NCBI RefSeq assembly: GCF_905475395.1
Contig: NC_058339.1
Coordinates: 87,802,520-87,866,519 of the forward strand
Source of the DNA: Chrysoperla carnea
Taxonomy: Eukaryota > Arthropoda > Insecta > Neuroptera > Chrysopidae
Direction of reading: 5' to 3'
Length of the DNA: 64,000 bases
A model generated the notes under the pieces. It was given only the letters and a program-made list of their open reading frames with translations. It made no database searches and had not been told where the DNA came from. Of this stretch, positions 1-11,906 are shown in pieces (positions within the stretch are counted from its first letter, which is position 1; each line of letters starts with the position of its first letter). A program made the translations under genes and the position numbers.

Positions 1-2222
1 TTAATCTACGCAATCTGTTTATAGCAAGAGAAAATTATAAATTTATTGTTATCGATTTTCAACAAATTGAATTTCGTCTATTTGCGCATTTATCGAAAGA
101 TCGAAATTTAATTGAAATTTTCCAAAATAATACGGATATTTTTGTAACACTCATCGAACAATTACAAAACGAGATAAACATTGTTGATATTGATCGTGAT
201 ACTGTAAAACGGATTTTGTATGCTATCATGTATGGAGCTGGACCGATCAAATTAAGTCAAGAATTAGAGATTGATGTAGAAAAAGCGAATAAAATATATT
301 CTTTTATCATTGGTATATACAAAGAAATGCAAATTTTTTATTTTGTTTTTCAGGATGCCATGACGTATCCTGGTGGGAAAAATATTCGAAGAAAGAATAA
401 GTTTTAATAGTTTAGAAAACTCTTAGAAAATTTGAACAAGTCTTAAGAACTGCGAATATAACTCTGAATTTCTCAACGTTTTGGACTACTCTAATTCCGA
501 GTTATTCAGAGTTCTTAAGACTTTTTCAGAGTGTTCAAAAACTTATTAAGACTTATTCTTTCTTCAAATATTTTTTCCACCAGGGTAGTTATTAAGGGAA
601 GGGAGATTGATTTAGTAGATTTCGGTTTTTTTTTCCAGAAAATTATTAATATCGACAAACCTGGGGAAAAGTTGCCCTATAATGATCCCCCATGAAAAAA
701 TCTCATTTATAGCCAAACATACCAATTTCTTTTGATTTGTTAAAATTTCTATTCAATATTTCTCAAAAGGGATCGTTTTACTGACCTTGTAAGAATAGGT
801 GGGTAAAATGATCCCATTGCTCTTTTTACTAAACAGTTCGCATAAAATATTAACAGTTCTATTATATTGCATCAACGATTAGTATGAAAACAAAAACCAC
901 TGATAAAATCATCATAAATCAACCCATTCAAGACCCGCCACATGATGGGGGATCATTTTATCTATTATAATTTTACATACAAAATAGGGATCATTTTAAT
1001 GTATATAAAGGGGATCATTTTACCGACATATTTAAATATCGTCGTAAAAACTGACCTTAAAATTTGTTATACGCCTATCAAAATGTGCTATAACATTATT
1101 AAAAGTCAACAGAAGTCATGAGTAAAACAACCAAACGGCGAAAGCTAACACAAAAAAGAAATTTTACGTTGAAATTTGGGTCATAAGCAGTAAATTTAAT
1201 ATTTTTGCTACAAAACACAAAATATTAATTTGATCACGTGGAAATTTAATCACTTGAACGGTTAATTTGATCACGTGGAAGCCATCTATCGATAAATATA
1301 CTAGATGGCTTTAATGGTTCACTTAAAACAACTAGGGATCATTTTACCCTAAGGGATCATTATAGAGTCTTATCCCCTAATTTAGACTGTATCATTTTTT
1401 AGGAAAATTTTCGGTTTTGAAATCGTTTCCTAAGGATGTTATTGAAGAATGCCGATCTCTTGGATATTTAAGATCATTAACTGGTCGACGTCGATATTTC
1501 CCAAACATTTCGAATTCAAATTTTCAATTACAGTTACAGTCGGAACGACAAGCTGTTAATTTTGTTATTCAGGTAAAATAAATAAAAAAATCCTGCGGGC
1601 AATAAAAATTTGGTACCTTGGGATACTGGGCAGATATTAATAACCGCGAGTTCCAACTCGTCAACTGGCATGGCGATAATAATTCGCACTAATTAAAATA
1701 AGAAGTGGGCTACTGATTTCAGTAGTTTCAATTTAGACTACCAGATGGCAATTGTACTTCTCATTTTTAAAGACCAATCAAAATATTCAAATTCAAATCA
1801 GCGATAAATTAAAACAGGAAGTTAGCCGCTTTTTTAGTAGTTCCAATGTAGACCACCAACCAATTTCAAAGCTTAATGTTTTTTTAGGGTTCAGCAGCTG
1901 ATATTTGTAAATTAGTAATGATACGAATTGAAAATATTTTAGCTGCAAAGAATTACGATTGTCATTTACTTTTGCAAATTCATGACGAACTTTTATGGGA
2001 GATTCATGACACTTGTTTTCAGGAAGCTACAAGTGCGTAAATTTATAATAAAAATTAAATCTTTTAGAATATAAATATTAATCTGTAATTTTATTTTTTA
2101 TAGATCTTATCAAGATATTATTATCAGATTTAGAATTATTGTGCGGTACATTTTTTAAATTATCTGTACCATTTCCGGTCACAATACATTGTTCTAAAAC
2201 TTGGTCAAATGTTAATATTTGA
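1..2222 (+). CDS. Family-A DNA polymerase, POLQ/POLN type, C-terminal exons (5' end outside window)
   Basis: This is the palm and fingers part of a nuclear family-A DNA polymerase, the type used in translesion synthesis or theta-mediated end joining. The exons I infer are <1-312, 1403-1572, 1888-2032 and 2104-2222, and all three GT-AG joins keep the frame. In order they show motif A (DFQQIEFRLFAHLS), motif B (DRDTVKRILYAIMYG), the TGRRRYFP block, the QGSAAD helix and motif C (LLLQIHDELLWEI). The protein ends shortly after the conserved VPFPVTI strand. The second and third exons carry the invariant catalytic surroundings, so the copy looks intact. The 5' part, including any helicase domain, lies outside the window. 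The segment between QGSAAD and HDEL is short and lacks the long insert known in vertebrate POLQ, which leans towards POLN or a compact POLQ (mus308). I cannot decide which. The exon-3 donor (A/GTGCGT) was chosen because only it restores the family C-terminus; direct read-through stops at once. Confidence 0.9.
662..1380. mobile_element. MITE-like element with about 28-bp terminal inverted repeats, copy 1
   Basis: This non-coding element fills most of polymerase intron 1. The left end (GGGGAAAAGTTGCCCTATAA then TGATCCC) is the inverted counterpart of the right end (GGGATCATTATAGAGTC then TTATCCCC). The sentence-like motif GGGATCATTTTA recurs inside it in both subterminal regions. A second diverged copy lies at 41151-41942, collinear over nearly its whole length, which defines the boundaries. 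No transposase reading frame is visible, so it would depend on another element. Confidence 0.75.
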
Positions 2223-2242
2223 AATATATTTATTAATTGGAC

Positions 2243-2248
2243 AATAAA
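2243..2248 (+). terminator. Polyadenylation signal of the polymerase gene
   Basis: AATAAA lies 20 bases after the stop codon of the polymerase, inside an AT-rich 3' UTR. It is a typical metazoan cleavage and polyadenylation hexamer. Confidence 0.6.
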
Positions 2249-4799
2249 TTTTAATTTGTTTTTAATTTATTGGAGCAAGTAAGATTTAATCGTATTCCGT
2301 AAATTATATTAAAATATTTTCATATTTTTTTTAAGATAATAAATTTCGCTCCGAATTAATTTGACCAAAAAGTCGATTATTTTCTTTGGAAATCGAGTAT
2401 ATTATATTTTTGTAATTAATATAGTTAATACCAAAATAAAGAACATTTAAATCTATATTTATGTGTATTTTTGTGTACAAATCATTTGAGTGTTCTTAGA
2501 ATTTTTCCTAAGATGGAGATAATCACAGATTGTCAAGAAAATGTTCAATGAGCAATCGGTGGCTTGAACTGGTTTCAGCTAGTGATTCGAGAGGGACAAT
2601 TATCTGGTTATTTACCGGTAAGTTATTTGGTTAATTATACGGTAAAACAAACTTCTGAATGATAATTAATCAAACATTTTTATAACTGAGAGTTTTATTT
2701 TTCAAAATTGAATCTTTTAAATAAATTTTATTGATTATTTATTCAATTCACTTTTGAATAATTAATAAAACTAGAATAAGGAATACAAAATTTCATTTTA
2801 TATTTATATATTTATGCTAGATGGCATTAAAAACTTCCTTGGTTAATTTTCCGGTAATTTATTAGCAGTTTATTGGTAAATTAAGTAAAATATATATTTA
2901 ACTGGTAAAATCGCATCCCTAGTTTCAGCAACCGGGAAAACCTGAATTATATATCAGGATATCTTCGGTGACTTCTTTCGAAAAATTTGCAGCACTCGCA
3001 CGGTTGAAAGTTGCTAATACTTATCTACCAAATGGTGTAAAATTATAAATATTTAAAAAAAAAGACCATCAAACGATTACAAAATAACAATATTGTAGTG
3101 TATAGTCATAATTTTTTTTCATAGTCGCCTACCTTTTACATTCACATAATTTTTAAAACCAGTCTGATTATAAACCCACAGATGATTCCATTTACAGTTG
3201 TCCATCAGACAGTACGGAGTTTTATCTTAGCAGAGATTATGGGAGGAAGATCTCACCAAATTATTATGGAGTAATTCTTAAAAAGTAGAAATATATTAAG
3301 GCTATTATGTACAAATTTTAAACATTCTTTGATTGGCGTGAAACTTATTCATTATTCGAAAAAAAATTTATAAAGAAAAGCGGTTTTCCTGATAAGAATG
3401 GTTAACGTCACAATTAAATTTCAAGCAATGTGATATTATACCTTTTACTCTATCGATTTGAAATTTGGATATTTTTATTTTTCGAAAATCCTGTTAATTT
3501 TACCAATTTTCATTTTTTACACGTAGGTAGGTACAGTGGAATAAAAAAATCTCTATAGTTCCAGGTAAAATACTCACCCAGGTGAAAGAAAAATTGCAAT
3601 ATAAAAGGAAAATTTAACAAAATCAGTAAAAATTTCTAATATTTTATGTTAATATTTAATTTATTTATTATTTTATTTACAATAAATTGATAATTATTTT
3701 TTTTTTTACAAATAATATTTTCATATTTACATAAAAAATAAACACACAACAAAAAATATATATTAAATTTTTAACAATTTACAAGGAGGGAGGCTAGAGC
3801 AGTTATTTATTGTCTATTTTATAATTTTCACCGTTTCAAGGTTGATTTTTGTAGTTCTACGCATGGTTTTCATGCTGCATCATTTTTTGCCTTCGAAAAT
3901 CTCTTGAATTTGATTTTATAAGGTTTGAAATTAAAAAAAAAAAAAATTGCCTTCTGATATATCATATTTGACAATCCTACTATAAGAAAGACTTTATCTA
4001 CTCTAGCTAAAGTCTGTTAAATCTATTTTACAAGAAAAAGAAAATAGGATAACGTACAAAATTTACAAGAAAAATACTATCAAAAATTACAAATATCAAC
4101 AACACAGGAGAGAATCCTTTTAAATAACGATAGGAAACAGCTGCCAAAGCTGCCTTCCAGACTTGCAAGAAAAAAAAACAATGTATATTGTGGTCTCACT
4201 TCAAGTTTTATTTAAAAACATAAAGTGAGATAAAGAATGGATTTAAACTTAAGAAATATTTGAGAAGCTTTTTACTTTAAAATAAATTCGATTCAAATCT
4301 ATTTCGAAAACATTTAAAATAAGGTAATGGAACGGGTCTCTACGATGACCCACTTAAAAAAATATAAGTATTAATTCATTTCATATTTTGTGGGCATGCG
4401 TAAAAGTATAACTGACAAAGAGGCAACCTCACCTAGACACAAAAACGCTGCCATGTTAACGTTGAGTTTTAGTTTTCGGTGACATAACAAAGTGAGTACA
4501 TATTTTATAACTGCAAAAGAATGACATTCGCAGATCGCACTTTATTCCTTAATTGTGACGTTATATTTGAGGAAGTTTGAAGGAGTCGAAAAAGTTTAAA
4601 TTTTGCATGAAGTAATTACAGAAGCGATTAAGTCGCGATGATTTAGTTTGATCTGCACTTTGGCACTGCTTGATTATACATCTCTTTATGGGAAAAAGTT
4701 CTCACAGAGAAATTAACTGGTAAGCCAGTGATGTCAAAAAAATGTTGGCAATTAGCAATGATCTAGCCGGGCAAAAAATTCAAAATAAATGCTGTTTAT
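2249..4799. other. AT-rich intergenic stretch without a recognised gene
   Basis: No splice-compatible reading frame or family match was found. About 2590-2930 has several degenerate TTACCGG/CCGGTAA motifs that may be a decayed element. The sequence GACATTCGCAGATCGCA near 4523 recurs near 5188, so part of this interval is a local duplication. The polymerase and the 5325-38772 gene converge tail to tail across it. Confidence 0.5.
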
Positions 4800-5096
4800 G
4801 AAAAACAAGTGAAATTTATAAAATTTAAAAAACCTCCGACAAATTTTTGGGCTAAGAAACCCTAAACTGGCAATTGAAACTCTCCATTAAATTAACTTTT
4901 TCCTTAGAGATTTCTCCAAACTGAACCGATTTTAAAGATCATCGCCTATTTTTTAGTTGTCCCGGATACGGAACCCTAAACTCGCACTTGAAACATAGCT
5001 AAGAACACTCTCCATTAAATTAGCCTGGCAGACAGATATAGCGGTCAAATTTATAACACCTCTTGTTTGGTTCGGACGTTAAAAACATTGAATAGG
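4800..5096 (+). repeat. Dispersed repeat family A (CCGACAAATTT ... ATAACACC), copy 1
   Basis: The shared order of landmarks is AAACCTCCGACAAATTTT, a GGATACGGAACCCTAAACTC block, CTCCATTAAATTA, then AGCGGTCAAATTTATAACAC and a GTTAAAAA end. Further copies lie at 30675-30905, about 31255-31370 (reverse), about 43930-44290 (reverse) and 55205-55436. This copy carries an internal partial duplication of the CTCCATTAAATTA segment. It has no coding capacity and is probably a non-autonomous element. Confidence 0.65.
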
Positions 5097-5324
5097 AGCC
5101 ATTCATAAAATAAAGTTTGCAAAAGGAAGAGGGAGTATTGCTTAGCGTGACGAAATATGACGGGGGGAGGATCCAGAAGAAAACGTGACATTCGCAGATC
5201 GCAGTTTATGACGTGATTGATGAATAGCCTCGCAACAAAGGACCCTAAAATTAAAACAATAATAATATTCTATTTGTACATTTTTTCAAAAAAAAAAAAC
5301 AAAAAATAGGTATCCCTATAATTT

Positions 5325-6846
5325 TTAAGAATTAATTTTTTGCTGTTCGTGACTATCATTAGCAGAAGATATTAAATCTTTCGTAACTATTTCAACATTT
5401 TTTGGCATTTCTAAAATATCTGATAACGATACTTGTTGGAATTCCGGTTCCTTTTTTGTATCATTATCATTTTGATTTGATAAATCATCATTACTGGCTC
5501 TTATTTCAGTGATTAATTTCATCAAAGTTGAATGATCACTTGACTGTGTATCAATAAATGTTGGCGATACTGTGGGTATCAAAATTTCTGGTGTAGGAGG
5601 TGGTGTGTTTGTGATACGTTTCTTTTCCTCAAAGCATATAGTCGGCTTAAAATTCTCAACACAAATATTTACACTATCAAGTGTTTCAAGTTTATCATCG
5701 GTGATTCTAAAATCAGTATTTTCCTCTTTTTGATTTTTACCATCTATTAAATTTTCCGATGGTTTTAAATTTTCGGATGGTTTTAAATCAGAAGAATTAC
5801 GTCTAAAATTTTCGAAATTTTTACTATCTGTAATATTCTCTATCGACATTTTCGTTTCGTTTTCGTAATTTACCAATTTCGATTCATTTATAGCATCAGA
5901 ATTACGTTTAGCATTTTCCTGATTTTTACTATCAGTTAATTTTTCACTTTCATAATTCGTATTATTTAAATTTTTCGTTTCATTTAGTATATCTGTTGGT
6001 ATATCAATAATTTTCATTGCTGAATTACGCTGTTCATTTTCCATATTTTTATCCAGACCACTATCTTTACGATGTTTTCGTAGTAATGAATCCGTTTTTC
6101 GTACCGGTGGAATCGGTTTGTATAATTCATTTAATTTATTTTTGTTGACCGGACGTGGTAAACTATTATCATGTGGTTTATAATGTTCGATCACTCCTAA
6201 ATCCCAATCTTCAAGACCACCCCATGAATCATCACTTTCCGCTGTTTCCGAGTTAATTCTTCGACTTAATTTTAATTTATCAACCAATTTATTTGGAAGT
6301 AAAGAACCAAAACTACGACATCGCATCATATAATTTTCTAAACGTCCAATTTTCTTATTCTCTTCAACATTACGCTGTTTTTCATTAAACTGAACAGTGA
6401 CGTCATCTTCGTCTTCGGTTTCTTTCGCGATACTTAATTGTAGCTCGTTGATATTCGGCAACGAAACAGTTGAATGATGTTTAACATGTTGCTTATAAAA
6501 ACGATCTTCGTCAATTTTGCAAACATGTTTACGTTTGATAACTTTTGTGCATGGCTCTTCGTAAACAGGTTCTTTATGGCTGTATATATCATTGTATGTT
6601 TGCTCGATGAGTTTTTGACGATGACGTCGTGGTGGGGGGATTGGTGTATGAGGATTTATTAAATCGGCGAATATACTTTTTATTTCTTGTAAACTGGCTG
6701 CTTCTAATTTCACATCTTGCCATTCGTTATTTGCAGGTGTATTTTGATTTTGTAATTTGATTTCTTTTTCATTGTTGAGTCCCGTATGTTGGATTTGCTG
6801 TTTGGTTATTTTTTGAGATTTGAAATCTTTTTTGCTATTTTCGCAT
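5325..6846 (-). CDS. Unrecognised Ser/Asn-rich intracellular protein, last exon (506 residues)
   Basis: This is the long terminal exon of a gene whose upstream exons I place at 11138-11193 and 38629-38772. The frame is open back to an acceptor (TTGTTCCAG) at 6847, starting in mid-codon (A|TGC), which fits the exon at 11138-11193. No ATG start is needed here. The protein is hydrophilic and lacks membrane segments. It has a proline-rich patch (PHTPIPPPRRHR), an acidic WGGLEDWDLG stretch, basic patches such as LLRKHRKDS, a doubled KPSENL and repeated KN-EN-RNS-like units. A second proline patch (NTPPPTPEILIP) lies in the last third. It looks like a largely disordered scaffold or signalling adaptor. 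I do not recognise the family. The stop is TAA at 5325-5327. Confidence 0.8.
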
Positions 6847-6939
6847 CTGGAACAATAAAAAAAATTTGTTGATTATTTGAAACTATAATTAGAACAAAAC
6901 AAGCGGGGAAGAACACCTAATATATTTCTTTAAAGATAT

Positions 6940-7140
6940 ATGTTGATATATGCTTGAAACTCGGAAAATAAGTTTTATCGATAAAAATGCTTCAAGCAAA
7001 AAGTGTTGGATCTATAGGCGCACATCTTACGCAGACATATGACTTGATCTAGGTTTTCAAGCTCAATGAAAAGCTCACTCTATTCCATACTTGCTAATAG
7101 ATAGATGAACACTTTAAATTAGAAAGTTACAGTTACTGAA
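6940..7140. repeat. Dispersed repeat shared with about 20440-20620
   Basis: The order CTTGAAACTCG, TTTATCGATAAAAATGCTTC, a CACATCTTA block, and GATGAAC-CTTTAAATTAGAAAG is shared with 20440-20620 in the same orientation. It lies in the second intron of the 5325-38772 gene. It is non-coding. Confidence 0.5.
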
Positions 7141-8303
7141 AATTTCCCTAATGAAAGTTTTTGAGGGTTGAAGTGAGAATTTTTTGTAATTTAGTTGTCA
7201 GAAATGAGTTCGTATTTTGATATCTTCGAAGCTATCTAAATAATCCAAATGCATCAATTATCTAAATGAAGATACAACATAAATAAGTGTTTTGTAATTT
7301 ACGATCCGTATCACCCAAAAAAAACAACTGTAAATAATTAAAAATTATAAAATATTTCAGAAGAATTTAATTTAAATAAAAACAAATGCGTACTCAGAAG
7401 TACTTTAAAAGAGGGGCTTCGAAGACATAAAAATAATTTTACTCTTTACTATTGCACAATTTTCCTGTTTATAAAACTACTTTTAAATAATTATACGTTA
7501 TAATTGTTAAAAAATTCACTTTTAATGATTTTATAGAGGTTTAAACGATCTTTTGAATGAGTTATTAAACAATTATAAACAACTAAAAATTGTTTTAAGG
7601 AAAAACATTTTTTTTTTTTTAAATCATAATATTTTCTGGCAATAAAATTGTAAATATTTAAAAGTATAAATAGTTTAGAATATAATTATTTTGGAGTAGA
7701 GAAATATTAAAAAATATTAATGTTTTTTTTTGTTAAGTTATATTTAAAAGTAAAATTTAGTATAATTCATAGAAGCTTAGAAAAATTGAAAAAAAAAAGT
7801 TAGCGTAGAATTATTTAAAAGTAGTTTTATTTAGGTAGGAAAATTGTGTAGCAGAAATATTATAGCGTAGAAAAATAAAAAATATAATTCGTTTCCTAAC
7901 GACTTATAATTTCTGATATGGGCGTTTGAACTACATCTCATTGTGGCTACGTGCTTGAAATTATGCAAAATGATATAAAAATTGTTAAAATTAAAAAAAA
8001 AATATTGTTGCATGATTATGATTGTAAACATATGGTACTTATTTTATGATAATAATTGACTACAATTATAAATATGAACGAACAGAACAACCTTCTGGAT
8101 TTAGAGCTGAACGAGATACCTATTTGCACTCATTCAAACAACAAATACAAGTTTATTTATTTTATTATGAGATGGAGGACATCACGTTGAAAAATGGAAT
8201 GCGAAATGTAAATAAAAAGTCGAACGTAAAAGTTAAAAAATCTCTATAAGAGCATTTTCTGCTTTACTGAATTCAATTATTATATCAAATAAATGAAATA
8301 TAT

Positions 8304-8540
8304 ATACGAGGTATATTCAGTTTAGTCCCAAGTTTGTAACGCTTGAAAATATTGATGCTACCAACAAAATTTTGGTACAGGTGTTCATAAAATCACCTAA
8401 TAAGTCCGTTTTCGGTTGTCTGTCTGTGTATCTGTCCGTTTGTCTGTCAACACGATAACTCAAAAATGAAAAGAGATATCAAGTTGAAAGTATAGCGTGC
8501 TTAGGACATAAAAAGTAAGTCTGAACAATTTATTAACAAA
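8304..8540 (+). repeat. Dispersed repeat family B (AACTCAAAAACGAAAAGAGA), partial copy
   Basis: Family B landmarks are a GTATAC/GTATATT-AGTTTAGTCCCAAG start, GGTGTTCATAAAATCACCTA, a run of TGTCTGTCTGTC, then CACGATAACTCAAAAA and GAGATATCAAG. Longer copies continue through GGACCCATCTTGTAAAC, TAGAACAAAAGTTTAAA and CATCACTGTTTACCC. Other copies: about 12418-12850, 29395-29790 (reverse), 42310-42450, 45655-46150 (reverse), 47385-47508 (reverse) and 57345-57625. It is the most frequent repeat in the window and is non-coding. Confidence 0.7.
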
Positions 8541-8989
8541 AATTGTCAATCACAAGTTGTAACAGATAGAAGATATCTTAAATAACGTAAAAACAACAAA
8601 AAGACAATTTAACTGGAAGCCAATTCCCATAAGATTTGTGCGTGGTCATTTTCAAAATTTCAAATCAATACTTAATTCTCGAAACTCTATCTCGTGAATG
8701 GTATGCGATTTATGGTCTTGAGTTTTTTTAGGGAAAAAAAAGTGATACGTATTGAATATTGAACATTCAACAAAATTATTTATGGTAATTATTTTAAAAA
8801 AACTTTTAAAATGTATCTATGAATGCTCAAGCAACCATGATATACATTGTTTTGTCATTTTGATTTGTCGGTCTATCCGTTTGTCGGTCTTATGGCCTTT
8901 GAATGTATGAAAACAATGAAATACAAAAATTTATTTTCAAACGATCACGGACCCATAATTTAATTAATATTTCCGATTTTATATTGTTA

Positions 8990-9475
8990 CTAGCTGTTAC
9001 CCGCCCGCTTTGCGTGGCGTAAAATATACCCGCTTTGCTGGGCAACATCCCCACTTGCACCCCTCCCTCCACATTTCCTCGCGTTGGATAACATTTTTGT
9101 AATGTACACGTCATGCTCTTTTATTTGATACCCCACTTAGGTATATTTGTAAATATTCGATATTTCCTTCCCACTTTCTCGCTACACCTTTCTACCCTCC
9201 GAAGGTTAAAAAAATTTCTAAATGTAATTTAAAACATTCTGACCAAGTTTTGAACTATTAAAAGCCATAATTTAAAAATATGAATTTTTTATTCATGAAC
9301 ACCCCCGCAACCCCCCTTGTGGGTGGAATTTCGTAAAATCCGTTCTTAGCTGACCTTTACTTGGCAAAAGGAATATTCCTGCCAAATGTCAAGTCTCTAG
9401 GTCTTATAGTTCCAGAGATATCGTGATGAGTGACTATCTATATAGATCTATAGAAAGTCTCCTATATATATATAG
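8990..9475 (+). mobile_element. SINE/non-LTR tail element, subfamily 1
   Basis: The element starts TAGCTGTTACCCGCCCGCTT, a head common to short insect retroelements, and ends in GTGATGAGTGACTATCTATA followed by a short ATCT-type simple repeat. A reverse-strand copy at about 24165-24640 has the same internal order, including the CCCCCGCAACCCCCCTTGTG segment, and ends in a clear (GATA)n run. The tail repeat fits an RTE-like or SINE mechanism. No reading frame is present. Confidence 0.65.
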
Positions 9476-9688
9476 AAGATAACAAACAAATGTTGCAAAT
9501 TTTTATTTCTAACATATACAATGCCGTGGAAAGTCATATGTCCATCATAGATATCGAAGTTTTTTTGTTCTCCTTCCGAATTTACGAGCCTTTAGCTATG
9601 GCCATGTTTTGAACTTGAACATAAATGTCTATATGGTCAAGTATGATTTGCATACTAAGACAGAGAAATAAGACAAAAAACAATCAAT

Positions 9689-11037
9689 CTGCTTAAAAAA
9701 TCCAAGTTTTCTCACCGGGATTATCTTTATTTAGTTGCTAAAAATTACCCATAAGTTACAAAAATATTCAAGGTCAAAGGTCGCGAAAAAAGGTTTTTTT
9801 TTTTTTCAAATATCTCGCAAAAAAAAGTATATGGCAGTTCTAGTTATTGTAAAATTTGAGTTAGGTAATTTTTTTAGTTAGGTAATTTTACATAAAAAAT
9901 AAAAGTTTAAAGAAACTTAAAAACACGCTTTTGTAACTAACTGAACTAAAATGTAGAAAATAATTTTTTTTAATTCCAAAAAAATCATTTTTTGAACTAT
10001 TATTGATTTATCAAAAATTCAGAATAAATATGGTGGGAGCGCAAATAAATGTATACATGTTCAGATATGGTAATCGTCAATCCTGAAAATACTGATCAGG
10101 ATAATCAAATAAACCTTATAAAATTATTGTATTGTCATCGGTCCATGTTAAGTTTCCAAATTTCGAGTTAATCCGACGTTTTGAAGGGGGTCAAAAATTT
10201 TCCCTAACATACAAATTTACGTGCGAAGCTATAAAAACGAAATAAAATAAGTTTTGGACAAAATATCCGTGGAACCAATAGTTTTTAGGATGGTAAAAAA
10301 TACCAAAAAAATAAAAAAAATTTTTTTAATAAAATGTTTAAAAAAAATATTTTTAATATTTAAAAAATTAAAAATATAAGTTAATTATTTCTTTTTTTAA
10401 CTTTTTAATTTCTTTTTGATATTTTTCGTGTAGTAGAGGAAGCGACTTTTAAAATATTTAACTTTTCTCAGATGAATATTTTGAAAACTATTGCTTTCTT
10501 GGAAATTTTGCAAAGAACTTTTTTTTTTATGTATTAAATTAACACAGAAATAAATTTTATAATAATTAAAACTACCATAAACTTAATAATAATAATGGGG
10601 GTTTAACCTCCGTTTTTGTGACACATGCCTAATCGCAGAGGCCACCCACATCATTATTTGTTAATCTTTATTTATTCCATTACAAACATATTTACAATTA
10701 CATTTTTGATGTGGGTGGAGTCGGTTACTTCGTTCTTATCCAAGCGACGACAATGTGATCAATTCTGCACTCCCATTAATTGTAAATTGTTCACACTGCC
10801 GCTGCCTGGATTCGAAACCGCAACCTAAGTCTAAATAGTCTAACGTTCTAAAACTAGCGCCTTAGACCGCTCGGCCATTTAGGCTCATAAACTTAATAGC
10901 TTATGAGATATTTGAAAAAAACCTATTTTCGCGACCTTTGACCTTTTTTTGCGCACATGATTTTGCAAAGGGCTTTTCATGGGTCATTTCTTGAATCCGA
11001 ATAAAGATAAAAAATTTATCTTGGTTTTTTTAAGCAG
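9689..11037. mobile_element. Foldback element with about 130-bp inverted ends, interrupted by a SINE
   Basis: The left end (CTGCTTAAAAAATCCAAG ... AAGGTCAAAGGTCGCGAAAA) reappears inverted at the right end (TTTTCGCGACCTTTGACC ... TTGGTTTTTTTAAGCAG). A tRNA-derived SINE with its own target duplication sits at 10589-10885 inside it. The interior is AT-rich and has no transposase frame. A related internal piece appears in intron 1 of the second MINPP gene (about 21770-21880). Confidence 0.6.
10589..10885 (-). mobile_element. tRNA(Leu)-derived SINE, reverse copy with 13-bp target duplication
   Basis: On the minus strand the head reads GCCTAAATGGCCGAGCGG (A box) and GGTTGCGGTTTCGAATCC (B box), like a decayed tRNA-Leu. 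A unique body and an (ATT)n tail follow. CATAAACTTAATA occurs exactly on both sides (10576-10588 and 10886-10898), a perfect target-site duplication, so this is a fairly recent insertion. The second copy is at 35873-36174. An open frame of 67 codons inside it is not a gene. Confidence 0.9.
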
Positions 11038-11137
11038 AAACAACCTTTATTTTCTTGAAATATTAGTAAACAATAACGACATTTGAAATATTAGTAAATT
11101 AAAAATTAATATTTAAAAAACAATAAAATATACGTAC

Positions 11138-11193
11138 TTATTGCAATTCTTTTTATTATGATCGGGTCGATTATGTATTGATGAAGGACAAAG
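11138..11193 (-). CDS. Predicted 56-bp internal exon of the 5325-38772 gene
   Basis: Read on the minus strand, a polypyrimidine tract and acceptor TTTTTACAG precede an open 56-base exon that ends at the donor GTACGTA. It encodes LCPSSIHNRPDHNKKNCN plus two bases. Those two bases (AA) combine with the first base of the 5325-6846 exon to give a Lys codon, and its start in phase 0 fits the exon at 38629-38772. Support is splice sites and phase only. Without a transcript, a chance small exon cannot be excluded. Confidence 0.55.
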
Positions 11194-11549
11194 CTGTAAA
11201 AAAAAAAAGAAAACAAAATTAGTCATATATACTCATTTTAAACAAAGATGACGCTATAATATACAAAAAAAAATTTTTAATGAATATTTATTTCATTTCA
11301 AAATTTAAAAAAAAATATCAACAAATAAACTTCTTAATTAATGTACAAGGTCATTTTGAAATTTTTCTCATTTCCATAAAATTTCCATTAAAATAAATTT
11401 GATGACTTTGGTGATTTCAATACCAAATTTTATTTATAATCAATAATTACACTGGTCAAATCAAATTTTGTCACAGAAGCATGAGTTTACTTTTTGGAAG
11501 TAATCTGAGCGCAAAATTGAGTACATCACGTTTTCGAGAAATTCGCACT

Positions 11550-11906
11550 TTAAGGAGGATCCCTCACCAGTAATAGAAAAAAATAAATTAGTAGAAAATG
11601 ATCCAAATTTTTAGTATGTTGTAGTTAACGATACATATTATTAAATCAAAAAAAATTTGGGTATCTTATGGATCAATTAAGAGAGTAATTCTTAATTAAA
11701 AATACACTAAATAACATAATCATCCTCATATCATGCTATGTTATTTAGTGTATTTTTAATTAATTAATTACTTTCTTAATTGATCGATAAGATACCCAAA
11801 TTTTTTTTTATTTAATAATATGTATCGTTAACTACAACATACTAAAAATTTGGATCATTTTCTACTAATTTATTTTTTTCTATTACTGGTGAGGGATCCT
11901 CCTTAA
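11550..11906. mobile_element. Near-perfect 357-bp palindrome bounded by TTAA
   Basis: The arms start TTAAGGAGGATCCCTCACCA and end with its inverted counterpart TGGTGAGGGATCCTCCTTAA. Pairing continues almost to a short loop near 11725. The bounding TTAA on each side is the target used by piggyBac-type transposases, so this may be a palindromic piggyBac-dependent MITE, although the GGAGG ends are not the usual CCC-type ends. It lies upstream of the first MINPP gene. Confidence 0.7.

Noticed and set aside
216-407. Separate short gene starting at 216
   Set aside because: It is the interior of a polymerase exon read through its donor at 313; the join to 1403 restores the family sequence.
8890-9114. 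74-codon minus-strand frame
   Set aside because: It overlaps the head of the SINE/non-LTR element, whose other copies are not open in that frame.
10625-10828. 67-codon open frame
   Set aside because: It lies wholly inside the reverse SINE copy.
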